DNA of 64,000 nt, taken from contig NC_044278.2 in NCBI RefSeq assembly GCF_004027225.2, positions 57,467,743-57,531,742 of the forward strand. Direction: 5' to 3'. The notes beneath the pieces are model-generated. The model saw only the letters and a list, made by a program, of their open reading frames with translations, made no database searches and was not told the DNA's origin. Every line of letters starts with the position of its first letter. The stretch's first letter is position 1. The stretch is from Strigops habroptila (lineage: Eukaryota; Chordata; Aves; Psittaciformes; Psittacidae). The position numbers were made by a program, and so were the translations under genes. Positions 33,001 to 38,566 of the stretch are shown one piece after another.

Positions 33001-34306
33001 TGTCAGTGCCCTTTTAAGTGTGGCACGCTTATAGTGCGGTATGCTTTGCTGCGCCAGTTCTGAGGTGCAGTTCTTCATGTGGGTACATATAAAGAGGAAT
33101 TCAGAGAAGATCGTGTGCACAGAGGGGTTTGTGGATGCATAATGCAGCTGCTTCTTTATATTGCAGTTTGTTGAAATTGGAATAGTTACAAGTATTGAAA
33201 TAAACCATAAACCAGTGGAGGTTGCGAAAAAAGGCCAAGAAGTATGTGTGAAAATAGAACCTATTCCTGGGGAATCACCGAAAATGTACGGACGACACTT
33301 TGAAGCAACAGATATCCTCGTCAGCAAGGTAAAAGCAGTCTGCATTTTTGGAGAGGGCTTATAGCATAGCAGTAGCTTGCTTGAAGTGGCAGTGCTGCAT
33401 GGAGCCTGAAAAAATTACCCTACGAACCTTCTGTGGCAGACTAGTGGACACTTGGAACAGTTTGTGTGTGGTGCTGCTCAGCCCAGCGTCTCTGTGGCCT
33501 TGTTACGAGGTTTGTAGTAGTGCCCCTTGAGGACCGAAGGAAGCTAAAAATACCTTGCACCTGAGAGGGCAAAACACAGAGTTAGCTGTTTGCATACCAT
33601 CGCTGCTCAGAACAGCTTAGCAGACCCCATGGCACCGCAGTGTGATTGTTTGCCTGGTTTTGAAGTTGTGTGATAAATAGCAATACTTCAGTTGCTCTGA
33701 TCTGGAGCACGGGCTTGGGTGAGGAGAGGATGAGCCCTTGTTCAGTTTTCTGTTGCCAAAAGCACAGCCACAGCTCTCCACGCTCCAAACTGCTTCAGTT
33801 ACCAAGTTGTGAGACACCCTCTGGCACACACATGCTGAGGGTGAGCAGGCACAGCAGCTTTTCAGGTGGAAATGCAGGGCCTGGGAGGTGGTGCAGTCCT
33901 ATGGGCCCTGGGGGCAGTGGGAGGTCCTATCTAGTCACAGGTCCTTACCTTACTGCACAGGGCATGAGATTGTGCTTCTGCCCTCTCTGAAGACCAGGTA
34001 AGGGGTGGGATGTGAGGAATCATAGAAGGCAGCAAATAAATAGATGGCTCATGCAGACACAAGTAGCAAAACTGGGGTTAAGAGAAGCTTTTTTGCTGTG
34101 CTAAGTGCTGCCCTTCTTCAGATAAATTCCTTCCAGCACCCTAAAAGCTGCCTTCATTAACATGCTTGTGTTTCTGACGGGTTTGTCTTGTGTTGCAGAT
34201 CAGCCGTCAGTCCATCGATGCTCTGAAGGACTGGTTCAGGGACGAAATGCAGAAGTCTGACTGGCAGCTTATAGTAGAGCTGAAGAAAGTGTTTGAAATC
34301 ATCTAG
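1..34306 (+). CDS. EIF5B: EIF5B, eukaryotic translation initiation factor 5B (gene span, 5' end outside window)
   Basis: eIF5B is the cytoplasmic GTPase that joins the 60S subunit to the 48S complex after start-codon recognition and stabilises initiator Met-tRNA; it is the eukaryotic homologue of bacterial IF2. Joining the exons listed below gives an uninterrupted frame of 1202 residues plus stop. In order these encode a Lys/Glu/Asp-rich N-terminal half, a GTPase domain with G1 GHVDTGKT, the G2 Thr in GGITQQ, G3 DTPGH, G4 NKID and G5 SAH, then domains II, III, the long helix and domain IV ending KVFEII. The human protein has about 1220 residues and the eleven or so residues of exon 1 are missing here. 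All introns are GT-AG and every phase matches. The next gene, REV1, converges on it. Identification is by recalled family sequence, not by a search. Confidence 0.97.
5281..5320. repeat. 12-bp inverted repeat, 16-base loop
   Basis: AAAAGAACTAGT at 5281-5292 and its exact reverse complement at 5309-5320, in EIF5B intron 1. Confidence 0.95.
10498..10624 (+). mobile_element. CR1 LINE 3'-end fragment (EIF5B intron 1)
   Basis: TTCAAGGCCAGATTGGACAG, CTACTGGAAGGTGTTCCTTC, GGGTTGGAATTAGATGATCT and AAGGTCCTTTCCAACCCAAA up to CATGATTCT are the sense 3' end of CR1. Slightly diverged, 5' truncated, same strand as EIF5B. Confidence 0.93.
12190..12215. repeat. Poly-T run (26)
   Basis: Uninterrupted T tract in EIF5B intron 1; similar runs lie at 3112-3134 and 4175-4195. 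No attached retroelement recognised. Confidence 0.9.
13340..13465 (+). CDS. EIF5B: EIF5B exon 2
   Basis: Encodes the conserved N-terminal block [18 protein letters not shown] followed by a Lys-rich run ending in KKKQDF. The acceptor is TTTTAG and the donor GTAAGC; it enters with two bases missing from a Ser codon and leaves GA of an Asp codon. This is the first exon wholly inside the window. Near-identity to vertebrate eIF5B makes it certain. Confidence 0.96.
13555..13639 (+). CDS. EIF5B: EIF5B exon 3
   Basis: Completes the Asp codon and continues [18 protein letters not shown], then a divergent [10 protein letters not shown] tail. The exon ends in phase 0 before GTGAAC. An acidic helix-prone segment of the unstructured N-terminal region; it is separated from exon 2 by an 89-bp intron. 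Confidence 0.95.
13640..14013 (+). other. EIF5B: EIF5B intron 3
   Basis: 374-bp AT-rich intron between exons 3 and 4. Acceptor is TTACCAG. No further element seen. Confidence 0.85.
14014..14647 (+). CDS. EIF5B: EIF5B exon 4 (large charged exon)
   Basis: At 634 bp this is the largest coding exon. It encodes alternating Lys-rich and Asp/Glu/Ser-rich blocks, with [19 protein letters not shown] and the better conserved [20 protein letters not shown] segment, and ends in an Ala/Glu/Pro-rich stretch. Low-complexity and predicted disordered; clusters of Ser next to Asp/Glu look like CK2 sites (inference). The donor GTTTGT is weak and exon read-through meets a TAA after two codons. Sequence is much more diverged from mammals than the GTPase core, as expected for this region. 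Confidence 0.95.
14648..15125 (+). other. EIF5B: EIF5B intron 4
   Basis: 478-bp intron with no visible element beyond its splice sites. The acceptor is TCTTGTAG. Confidence 0.85.
15126..15346 (+). CDS. EIF5B: EIF5B exon 5
   Basis: Encodes [18 protein letters not shown] and the [18 protein letters not shown] segment followed by an E/R/K-rich coiled-coil-like helix ending [11 protein letters not shown]. Very strongly conserved. The donor GTACTG is weak, and retention of the following 197-bp intron would keep the frame open for about 36 codons. Confidence 0.96.
15544..15694 (+). CDS. EIF5B: EIF5B exon 6
   Basis: Continues the charged single helix: [19 protein letters not shown], then [20 protein letters not shown] and TLKLLQAQ. 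The regular i/i+4 salt-bridge pattern suggests a long single alpha helix. Leaves one base of a Gly codon (phase 1). Confidence 0.96.
15929..16024 (+). CDS. EIF5B: EIF5B exon 7
   Basis: Encodes [20 protein letters not shown], then a Lys run and a short CAG-encoded Gln triplet before PENKE. The donor GTGTGG is weak; the frame stays open through the intron for about 53 codons before TAA near 16183. The basic [14 protein letters not shown] stretch resembles a nuclear localisation signal, but eIF5B is cytoplasmic, so this is only a resemblance. Confidence 0.95.
16025..17263 (+). other. EIF5B: EIF5B intron 7
   Basis: 1.24-kb intron. It holds a 9-bp perfect inverted repeat at 16207-16229 and a T/G low-complexity tract at about 16700-16796. 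No exon or RNA gene recognised. Confidence 0.85.
16700..16796. repeat. T/G-rich low-complexity tract
   Basis: Alternating T runs and G doublets to quadruplets in EIF5B intron 7. Confidence 0.85.
17264..17350 (+). CDS. EIF5B: EIF5B exon 8
   Basis: Encodes [20 protein letters not shown] and EETPLPVEP, an acidic Pro-containing linker. It matches the vertebrate exon in phase (1 to 1) and in its ending, with the middle diverged. Confidence 0.92.
17351..18917 (+). other. EIF5B: EIF5B intron 8
   Basis: 1.57-kb intron. The only marked element is an AT/TA-rich microsatellite-like stretch at about 18183-18283. Confidence 0.85.
18183..18283. repeat. AT-rich microsatellite-like tract
   Basis: Runs of TA dinucleotides interrupted by A-rich spacers, in EIF5B intron 8. 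Confidence 0.9.
18918..19007 (+). CDS. EIF5B: EIF5B exon 9
   Basis: Encodes [20 protein letters not shown] and [10 protein letters not shown]; the GLDDWEAM core is a family hallmark. The donor GTGGGC is weak. Phase 1 to 1, so skipping it would keep the frame. Confidence 0.95.
19008..20836 (+). other. EIF5B: EIF5B intron 9
   Basis: 1.83-kb intron with a T14 run at 20357-20370 and otherwise nothing I can assign. Confidence 0.85.
20837..21132 (+). CDS. EIF5B: EIF5B exon 10 (acidic tract)
   Basis: Encodes [16 protein letters not shown], then an almost pure Glu/Asp tract built from GAG/GAA/GAT codons at about 20881-20980, a Ser/Glu stretch, and the well-conserved block from KKPSKE through [20 protein letters not shown] to AKRRIE. 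Repetitive coding DNA of this kind varies in length between species. Ends in phase 0. Confidence 0.96.
21133..21775 (+). other. EIF5B: EIF5B intron 10
   Basis: 643-bp intron, no additional element recognised. Confidence 0.85.
21776..21883 (+). CDS. EIF5B: EIF5B exon 11 (G1/P-loop)
   Basis: Encodes [20 protein letters not shown] and then [16 protein letters not shown]. The P-loop GHVDTGKT lies at 21845-21868 and binds the GTP phosphates. This marks the start of the catalytic core. Donor GTAAGA is strong. Confidence 0.98.
22030..22140 (+). CDS. EIF5B: EIF5B exon 12 (switch 1)
   Basis: Encodes [20 protein letters not shown] followed by [17 protein letters not shown]. The Thr in GGIT is the conserved magnesium-coordinating switch-1 residue (G2). 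Phase 0 at both ends. Confidence 0.98.
22141..23039 (+). other. EIF5B: EIF5B intron 12
   Basis: 899-bp intron whose acceptor is unusual: the last 20 bases form an inverted repeat (23020-23039) and the T-rich tract lies further upstream, with another AG at 23014-23015. See findings. Confidence 0.85.
23020..23039. repeat. EIF5B: Inverted repeat abutting EIF5B exon 13
   Basis: Arms CTAATATTG and CAATATTAG separated by TG; the right arm ends in the acceptor AG. As RNA, an 8-bp stem with a GTGC loop is possible. Confidence 0.95.
23040..23107 (+). CDS. EIF5B: EIF5B exon 13 (switch 2)
   Basis: Short 68-bp exon encoding [20 protein letters not shown] and SF. DTPGH is the G3 motif, whose His is required for GTP hydrolysis in this family. 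Phase 0 in and 2 out, so skipping it would shift the frame. The start is fixed by phase with exon 12 and by the conserved FDRENI. Confidence 0.97.
23108..24200 (+). other. EIF5B: EIF5B intron 13
   Basis: 1.09-kb intron with ordinary splice sites; nothing else recognised. Confidence 0.85.
24201..24342 (+). CDS. EIF5B: EIF5B exon 14
   Basis: Encodes [40 protein letters not shown] and PFIVALNK, part of the GTPase fold. The G4 motif NKID is split by the intron: NK ends this exon and ID starts the next. Confidence 0.98.
24343..25552 (+). other. EIF5B: EIF5B intron 14
   Basis: 1.21-kb intron containing one copy (24686-24723) of an exact 38-bp repeat whose other copy is in intron 21. Otherwise nothing recognised. 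Confidence 0.85.
24686..24723 (+). repeat. 38-bp exact repeat, copy 1 (intron 14)
   Basis: Begins TGCCCAAGAAGTG and ends GTGTTCATGT; identical to 32380-32417. Flanks are unrelated. Confidence 0.95.
25553..25684 (+). CDS. EIF5B: EIF5B exon 15
   Basis: Encodes [40 protein letters not shown] and FAKQ, completing guanine-specificity motif NKID and adding the eIF5B-specific helical insert of the G domain. Acceptor TTTCAAG. Confidence 0.98.
25685..26342 (+). other. EIF5B: EIF5B intron 15
   Basis: 658-bp intron. A G-run cluster at 25746-25769, just after the donor, could form a G-quadruplex in the transcript. No other element seen. Confidence 0.85.
26343..26525 (+). CDS. EIF5B: EIF5B exon 16 (G5)
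   Basis: Encodes [20 protein letters not shown], then [20 protein letters not shown] and the helix leading into domain II. The Ser-Ala of TSAHTGDG is the G5 base-contact motif. Followed by a 314-bp intron largely filled by a CR1 fragment. Confidence 0.98.
26526..26839 (+). other. EIF5B: EIF5B intron 16, mostly CR1
   Basis: Only about 32 bp after the donor and about 56 bp before exon 17 are not CR1-like. The pre-insertion intron would have been under 100 bp. Confidence 0.85.
26558..26783 (-). mobile_element. CR1 LINE 3'-end fragment (intron 16)
   Basis: From the AGAATCACAGAA end through GGTTTGGGTTGGAAGGGACC, the CTGCCATGGGCAGGGACACC block and CCTGTGCCAGTGTCTCACC this matches the antisense of the avian CR1 3' end, so the element reads on the minus strand. 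It is 5' truncated like nearly all CR1 copies. It differs by only two bases over 150 bp from the copy in intron 18. Confidence 0.93.
26840..27001 (+). CDS. EIF5B: EIF5B exon 17 (domain II)
   Basis: Encodes [40 protein letters not shown] and [14 protein letters not shown], the beta-barrel domain II that contacts the small ribosomal subunit. Phase 0 at both ends. Confidence 0.98.
27002..29348 (+). other. EIF5B: EIF5B intron 17
   Basis: 2.35-kb intron. It contains a 13-bp stem hairpin at 27594-27626. No exon, RNA gene or known repeat family otherwise recognised. Confidence 0.85.
27594..27626. repeat. 13-bp hairpin, 7-base loop
   Basis: CTTACTCCTTCTC and GGGAAGGAGTAAG pair with a single T-G wobble, in EIF5B intron 17. 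Confidence 0.92.
29349..29480 (+). CDS. EIF5B: EIF5B exon 18 (domain II)
   Basis: Encodes [40 protein letters not shown] and PVLK. Nearly invariant in vertebrates. Phase 0 to 0, so exons 17 and 18 together are a removable in-frame block of 98 codons. Confidence 0.98.
29481..30926 (+). other. EIF5B: EIF5B intron 18
   Basis: 1.45-kb intron carrying the second near-identical CR1 copy close to its 5' end, and a long C/T tract directly before exon 19. Confidence 0.85.
29536..29705 (-). mobile_element. CR1 LINE 3'-end fragment (intron 18)
   Basis: Same CR1 3'-end type and orientation as the intron 16 copy, starting at ATCACAGAATCGTAGAATGG and stopping abruptly after TCTCTGGGCA. Over 29554-29703 I count two mismatches to 26571-26720. 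Minus-strand element, 5' truncated. Confidence 0.93.
30927..31058 (+). CDS. EIF5B: EIF5B exon 19
   Basis: Encodes [40 protein letters not shown] and SEVP, closing domain II and entering domain III. Very strong pyrimidine tract and donor GTAAGT, with only an 82-bp intron to exon 20. Confidence 0.98.
31141..31217 (+). CDS. EIF5B: EIF5B exon 20 (domain III)
   Basis: Encodes [20 protein letters not shown] and LEHDP plus two bases of Gln. Domain III alpha/beta fold that relays the GTP switch to domain IV. Confidence 0.98.
31342..31506 (+). CDS. EIF5B: EIF5B exon 21 (domain III and long helix)
   Basis: Encodes [40 protein letters not shown] and [15 protein letters not shown]. The last part is the start of the long helix that holds domain IV away from the G domain. 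Confidence 0.98.
31507..32474 (+). other. EIF5B: EIF5B intron 21
   Basis: 968-bp intron holding the second copy (32380-32417) of the 38-bp repeat, ending 57 bp before exon 22, in or near the expected branch-point region. Confidence 0.85.
32380..32417 (+). repeat. 38-bp exact repeat, copy 2 (intron 21)
   Basis: Identical to 24686-24723, same orientation, ending 57 bp before the exon 22 acceptor boundary. Confidence 0.95.
32475..32613 (+). CDS. EIF5B: EIF5B exon 22 (domain IV)
   Basis: Encodes [40 protein letters not shown] and MCVPSKN. Start of the C-terminal beta barrel that contacts the acceptor end of initiator tRNA. Confidence 0.98.
32614..33166 (+). other. EIF5B: EIF5B intron 22
   Basis: 553-bp intron, nothing else recognised. 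Retention would extend the frame for about 47 codons before a TGA. Confidence 0.85.
33167..33328 (+). CDS. EIF5B: EIF5B exon 23 (domain IV)
   Basis: Encodes [40 protein letters not shown] and [14 protein letters not shown]. Phase 0 at both ends. Confidence 0.98.
33329..34198 (+). other. EIF5B: EIF5B intron 23
   Basis: 870-bp GC-richer intron. No repeat or RNA gene recognised. Confidence 0.85.
34199..34306 (+). CDS. EIF5B: EIF5B exon 24, C-terminus and stop
   Basis: Encodes [35 protein letters not shown] and a TAG stop. The C-terminal helices bind the tail of eIF1A in this family. The ending is the same as in other vertebrates. Confidence 0.98.
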   Translation: MSRQSIDALKDWFRDEMQKSDWQLIVELKKVFEII

Positions 34307-34620
34307 ATAACTTTTTACAGCAAAGGGGAGGCAGGAATAAGCGCAATATTCCTGTTCTAAAGGTTACCAACAAAGTCATATATTGAAGACAGTGTTGGAT
34401 ATATGTTTGGGAGGAAAATATGTGGATAAAATGTTTTCCATGAGAAACCAAGAAATTTACACTGGTTTGACAGTGGTCAATTTACATGTTCCCATGGTTC
34501 CAATGTGCCTGTTCACCTCTCCTATTGCCCTTCCTACTACTGGCTGCTGTTTTAAAGTTTGCCCTTCCTTCTCTTACACTTCCCTTCCACCCTTTTTTCC
34601 CCTCCCTCTCTCCAGAAGAA

Positions 34621-34626
34621 AATAAA
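34621..34626 (+). promoter_or_regulatory. EIF5B: AATAAA poly(A) signal, proximal EIF5B
   Basis: Canonical hexamer 315 bases after the stop, followed by T-rich sequence. Most economical end of the EIF5B mRNA. Confidence 0.6.
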
Positions 34627-35910
34627 AGAAATTGAATTTTTATTACAGAACTAAAGCTCTTTCACTTTTATACTGAGGAGATCAGTACTGCAGTATTTGA
34701 TTACCCAAGCTTCTGCAGACTTTGTGATTCTTGGGACATTTTTGATGTAAGAAATACTACTTTATTTATGCATACCTCTTCCCCTGAGTCTCTTTTCCAA
34801 CATTCTTCTGCTTTGTGCCTCTAGAAATTTTTTTAAATAGAAAATTAGGCAGTTGGCTATTTCTGTACTTGCTTTGTGTGAAACGATGTAAAGCATAGTT
34901 GGCCACCTTCTACTGCTTGTACAGTTCATGAAAGTCTACCTGTAATCATTATACCGCAGAGCCGCAAATAAAGGAGATGGACATAGCAGCCCCTTGTTTC
35001 ACAGTTTGCGTTGTTAAACAAGGTTTCACTTCATGGGCTGTCACGGATGTGCAAGTGCCAGGTGGAGCCTTTGCCTTTGGGGGCTTGGCAAAGTAGCAGA
35101 GCTGTGTTCCACCAAAGGCGTTTCTTTCTCTGGCTCCCCTTCCCCTCACAAAGTGTGTACGGTGGTGGCGTTGGTGTCTTGTACCATGTTCCCAGAGCTC
35201 TGGGGTTTGCAGCCCAGGTGAGAGGCTGTGCTGGGAGGATGTGTGAGGTGGAGTCTCTTCTCCAGCTGCTACTCAGGGTTGTGATTGTCTGCAAGTGAGG
35301 GTGATTCTGGATGTTGCACTGAAGCTGTTGAAGCTGCTGACAGCTGGGGGGTCACAACCAGCTCCAAAGGCATTTGTTTGATGATGATTGTGGTGAGCAG
35401 AAGTTGCCCTGTAATCCCCACCTCCCTACCCCTCCCCTGTGGCTCCCTGCTAAAGATGACAGCTTGACCTGTTCCTGATCACATAGTCTCCTGGTAACTG
35501 ACAGCTCATGCCCAGAGGAGCTAAAAAACCACTTTTAAAAGCACAAGCTGAAACATTAGCATTTAAAACATTTACAAGGATTTAACTTGCAGTAAGCAGT
35601 TTGATCAGATTTCTTCTGTCACTTAGACTATTTTTTCTGTTGGGAAACTGAATTTTATAATTGGTATTGTGCAGACTCCGTTACAGAGGAGCATTTACCT
35701 CCTTTGGCAATGGGATTTAACTTACCAGAATTATTTTTGTTTGTTTGATCTTAAACTTGCCCTGGAAGAGGACTGCTTTGGTACAGTTGGTACGTGGTGT
35801 GAATTCCCAGCACTGGGCATTGATGGTTTAGAATGGAATGGTCACAGTGAGGAGACTGCATTTCATTGTTAAGTTTCTTTTGCAAACTATGCAATCATGA
35901 AAACTACACT

Positions 35911-35916
35911 AATAAA
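35911..35916 (+). promoter_or_regulatory. EIF5B: AATAAA poly(A) signal, distal EIF5B candidate
   Basis: Canonical hexamer followed within 35-50 bases by TGTGGTCTTG and TTTGTGATTGTTTCC, a good GU/U-rich downstream element. Would give a UTR of about 1.6 kb. Confidence 0.45.
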
Positions 35917-35940
35917 AAGTTCTTAAGAACCCAGATGTCA

Positions 35941-38134
35941 AACATTGTGGTCTTGAAGTATTTGTGATTGTTTCCTCAAGCGTGGGTGTTCTTCCTACAG
36001 GTAGAAACTCTGGGAAAAGGATCATGCAATTTTTGCAGGTTGATGGTTGTGGAACTTAGAAAATACCTTCACTAAAAGGCTTTAAGAAAGCAGGTCACTG
36101 AATATTTAAGGGAGAATGGAAATGTAATTACAGCTACCCTTAGTCAGTTACGTAATGCTCCCAGTCCTTCTGAACCAGGTATTTACCAGTTTCAAGTTTG
36201 TCTTGAGCAGCACGTGGCCAAGCCCGAGCTGTGTACCTGAAACCTAACTGGCAAAATACTTGCTTGAATTTCAATAAATATATTCCTTTATGGGAGCAGT
36301 TATTGTGCTGGTTTTCTTAAATGGGGAAGAAGCAAAAGGCAGCTTTAAAAGTAGCAACTTTTAGTTGCACTGACTAGTGCAACTTGCTTTAGATGAGGAC
36401 CCTCTTCCCCTAGATCTGTGTCTACAAGTAGTTGCAGTTAGACAGACAGGTACCAAACAAGGTAACTTGAGCTGGGGAAATCAGTCTTATCACTGACTGC
36501 CTGAGGGTGGAAGGGACCTTTTGCACTCACCGAGTCCCAGCCTCCCCCGTGGTCAGGAAAGGGGAAGTCTATGCAGGTTTTGAGCATCTCCTGTGAAGGA
36601 GGATCCATAACCCCTGTGGAGAGCCTGGTCCAGGGGCACTGTTGTTAAAAGGAATATTTTGTATCAGTGCCTGTTGTTGTGTGCCCTTTCACGTGATGCC
36701 ACAGGGGAGGGTCTGTCTTTGTCTTCCCATTTCCCCCCATCAGGTCTAAGAGCCCCCCAGCCTTCTCCAGGCTCAATTGTTTCAGCTCTCTCAGCCTCCC
36801 CTTGTATTAGGAGAAGCTTGATTCCCATAAGCATCTCTGTGGCCCTGCACTGGAGTTGCTCTGAATGTCCATGTCCCTCTTGTATTGAGGAGCCCAGACC
36901 TTGGTCCAGCACTGGAGCTGTTGCTCCCTGGTGCTGAGCAGAGGGAAACAGTCTCCTCCCTTCACCTGGTGGTCATGTTCTTCCTCATGCTTTGTGCCAC
37001 TGATCATCAGGGCCAGCCTGCCCAGGTAGTTTTCAATCCACCTCTGTCTCACCAGCCCATACTTCATCACCTTGTTTGTAATATCCTGCTAAACAGCCTT
37101 GCTGAAATCAAGGGAAACAGCATCTGCCCTTCTCTCATCTATTACCCTGTTGAAGGCTCTCCCAGTGTGCCATACAAGGGCAACCTAAAGCTAAAAAACA
37201 GTTGCTGCTGTAACCTGAGACAGCCAGTGAAGTGACTGCAGAGCATTTTCTGCTCAAGCTGCAGTTAACTGCAGCTAATCCGGCTAACAGAGATGGTTCT
37301 GCTAAACTGGTGCTGCAAATGCTGCTCCACAGCTAGCTCCAGTCTGCATTCCAGCTTTCAATACTACAGTGTGTGGGCCCACACTCATCCATACTTCTGC
37401 CTCCCCTCCCATAATTTCTACAGCAGATGAAAAGATTTGTCTTACCACCAGGGTTTTCTTCAAGTGGTCTTCATTCTTTCCAGCCTTGCTGCAATGTATT
37501 GGCCAAATACGACTATATGAGGCTGGTGCACATCTGCAAAAAGCAGACTTGCCCAAACCACAAACTACAGATGCAAGCATATCCCCCCTACTATGGATGC
37601 AAAGAGAGAGGACTGTTTGTTTGTTTATTTCACTTCTGCTACTGACTACAACATATTTTATGTTGCATCGAGGGAATGTATGTCACAGGCTGGGAAGAAC
37701 TATTAAGTGGAATGTGAACATTCAGGAGTGATAGAGGCTTCAGCAGTGCCCCGTGTCAGCTACTTCCCTAGTTCCTCTGGGTAACTGTGCAAACCGTCAT
37801 TTGTCTCTCTCCCCAAGCACCCGTCTCCAGAGGTAACAGCAGATGGGAACACAGAGAGCTCAGAGAGCACTTACGCTTCAGCTAACACCACATGTGCTTT
37901 GGGAGTGGCTGGGCCACACCAGCTTCTGTCTTTGAAAGAGGCAGCGGAAAATGAGCTAATGTTCTTCCCTCAGCTTCTGGAGAAGAAACAAGCAGCAGCC
38001 AGGTGAGCGTACACCAGGCTCCTCTGTGTGTTGAGACAGCAGCACTGTGTATGTAGAACTGCATGAAATGAATCAAAGCTGCGGCTTTAATACAAGGGGT
38101 TAGCTATATATCAAAGCATCACAAAATAGAATCA
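35941..38134. other. Convergent intergenic region
   Basis: Between the plausible end of EIF5B and the REV1 poly(A) site. Holds one AATAAA on the plus strand (36273-36278), a CR1 remnant (36495-37160) and about 1 kb of unassigned sequence. Short open frames here are not convincing genes. Confidence 0.7.
36495..37160 (-). mobile_element. CR1 LINE remnant, older copy
   Basis: From GGTGGAAGGGACCTTTTGCA through AGCCTTCTCCAGGCTCAA, CTCTCTCAGCCTCCCC and GTGGCCCTGCACTGGA to CCCATACTTCATCACCTTG and CCTTGCTGAAATCAAGGG, this follows the antisense of CR1 from its 3' UTR into the end of the reverse-transcriptase ORF. It is much more diverged than the intronic pair, with internal indels, and no intact ORF. 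Confidence 0.85.
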
Positions 38135-38454
38135 GTACAAAAATATACATACAGTTCTTTATTAAACAACTGTAAACACTTCACTGTAAAAATCCATAAA
38201 ACTTTATAAACAAACATTTTGTAAATAGATTCTATACTACAATAAAAGAATTTTAACACAATTATTTACATGCAATACTGACAAATTTGGCACTTTCTGA
38301 AAAGAAATGTACAAAACACTTTGTTGTTTAAAAAGAAATTTGAAATTATAAAAACTCAGGGCATTACTATCATGCACTTTGCAAATACCTCACAAGCACT
38401 TATGGCACAGCTAGCAGAGAGCTCCAGGCTCTCATCAAGCTCTTTACTACAAGT
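38135..38454 (-). other. REV1: REV1 3' UTR
   Basis: AT-rich stretch after the REV1 stop on the minus strand, ending near a poly(A) signal seen as TTTATT at 38158-38163. A variant ATTAAA signal reads as TTTAAT at 38086-38091. Length about 0.3 kb if the first is used. Confidence 0.7.
38158..38163 (-). promoter_or_regulatory. REV1: AATAAA poly(A) signal of REV1
   Basis: Reads AATAAA on the minus strand, about 290 bases after the REV1 stop and the first canonical hexamer met. Confidence 0.65.
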
Positions 38455-38566
38455 TCAGATAACTTTCAATGTGCTTCCGTAAGTTTGTTGTAAAACTACC
38501 TGAACATTGTCAAGAATGAAGTCAAATGCCATATTCCAAACTGATTCCACAGATGACTGCATTAAC
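38455..38566 (-). CDS. REV1: REV1 last coding exon
   Basis: Encodes LMQSSVESVWNMAFDFILDN and VQVVLQQTYGSTLKVI then TGA. The final helix pair of the C-terminal domain, which binds the REV7 subunit of polymerase zeta and the REV1-interacting regions of other Y-family polymerases. Begins with the last base of an Arg codon. Confidence 0.98.

Larger units (their letters stand above)
34307..35940 (+). other. EIF5B: EIF5B 3' UTR (extent uncertain)
   Basis: Region after the stop with AATAAA at 34621-34626, 34967-34972 and 35911-35916. The first gives a UTR of roughly 330 bases. The third is followed by a T/G-rich stretch typical of a downstream processing element. Another AATAAA at 36273-36278 is possible. 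Which are used cannot be read from sequence. Confidence 0.6.

Noticed and set aside
36659..37235. Open frames of 92-116 codons between the two genes
   Set aside because: They lie in an old CR1 remnant read in antisense or its flank, and match no gene.
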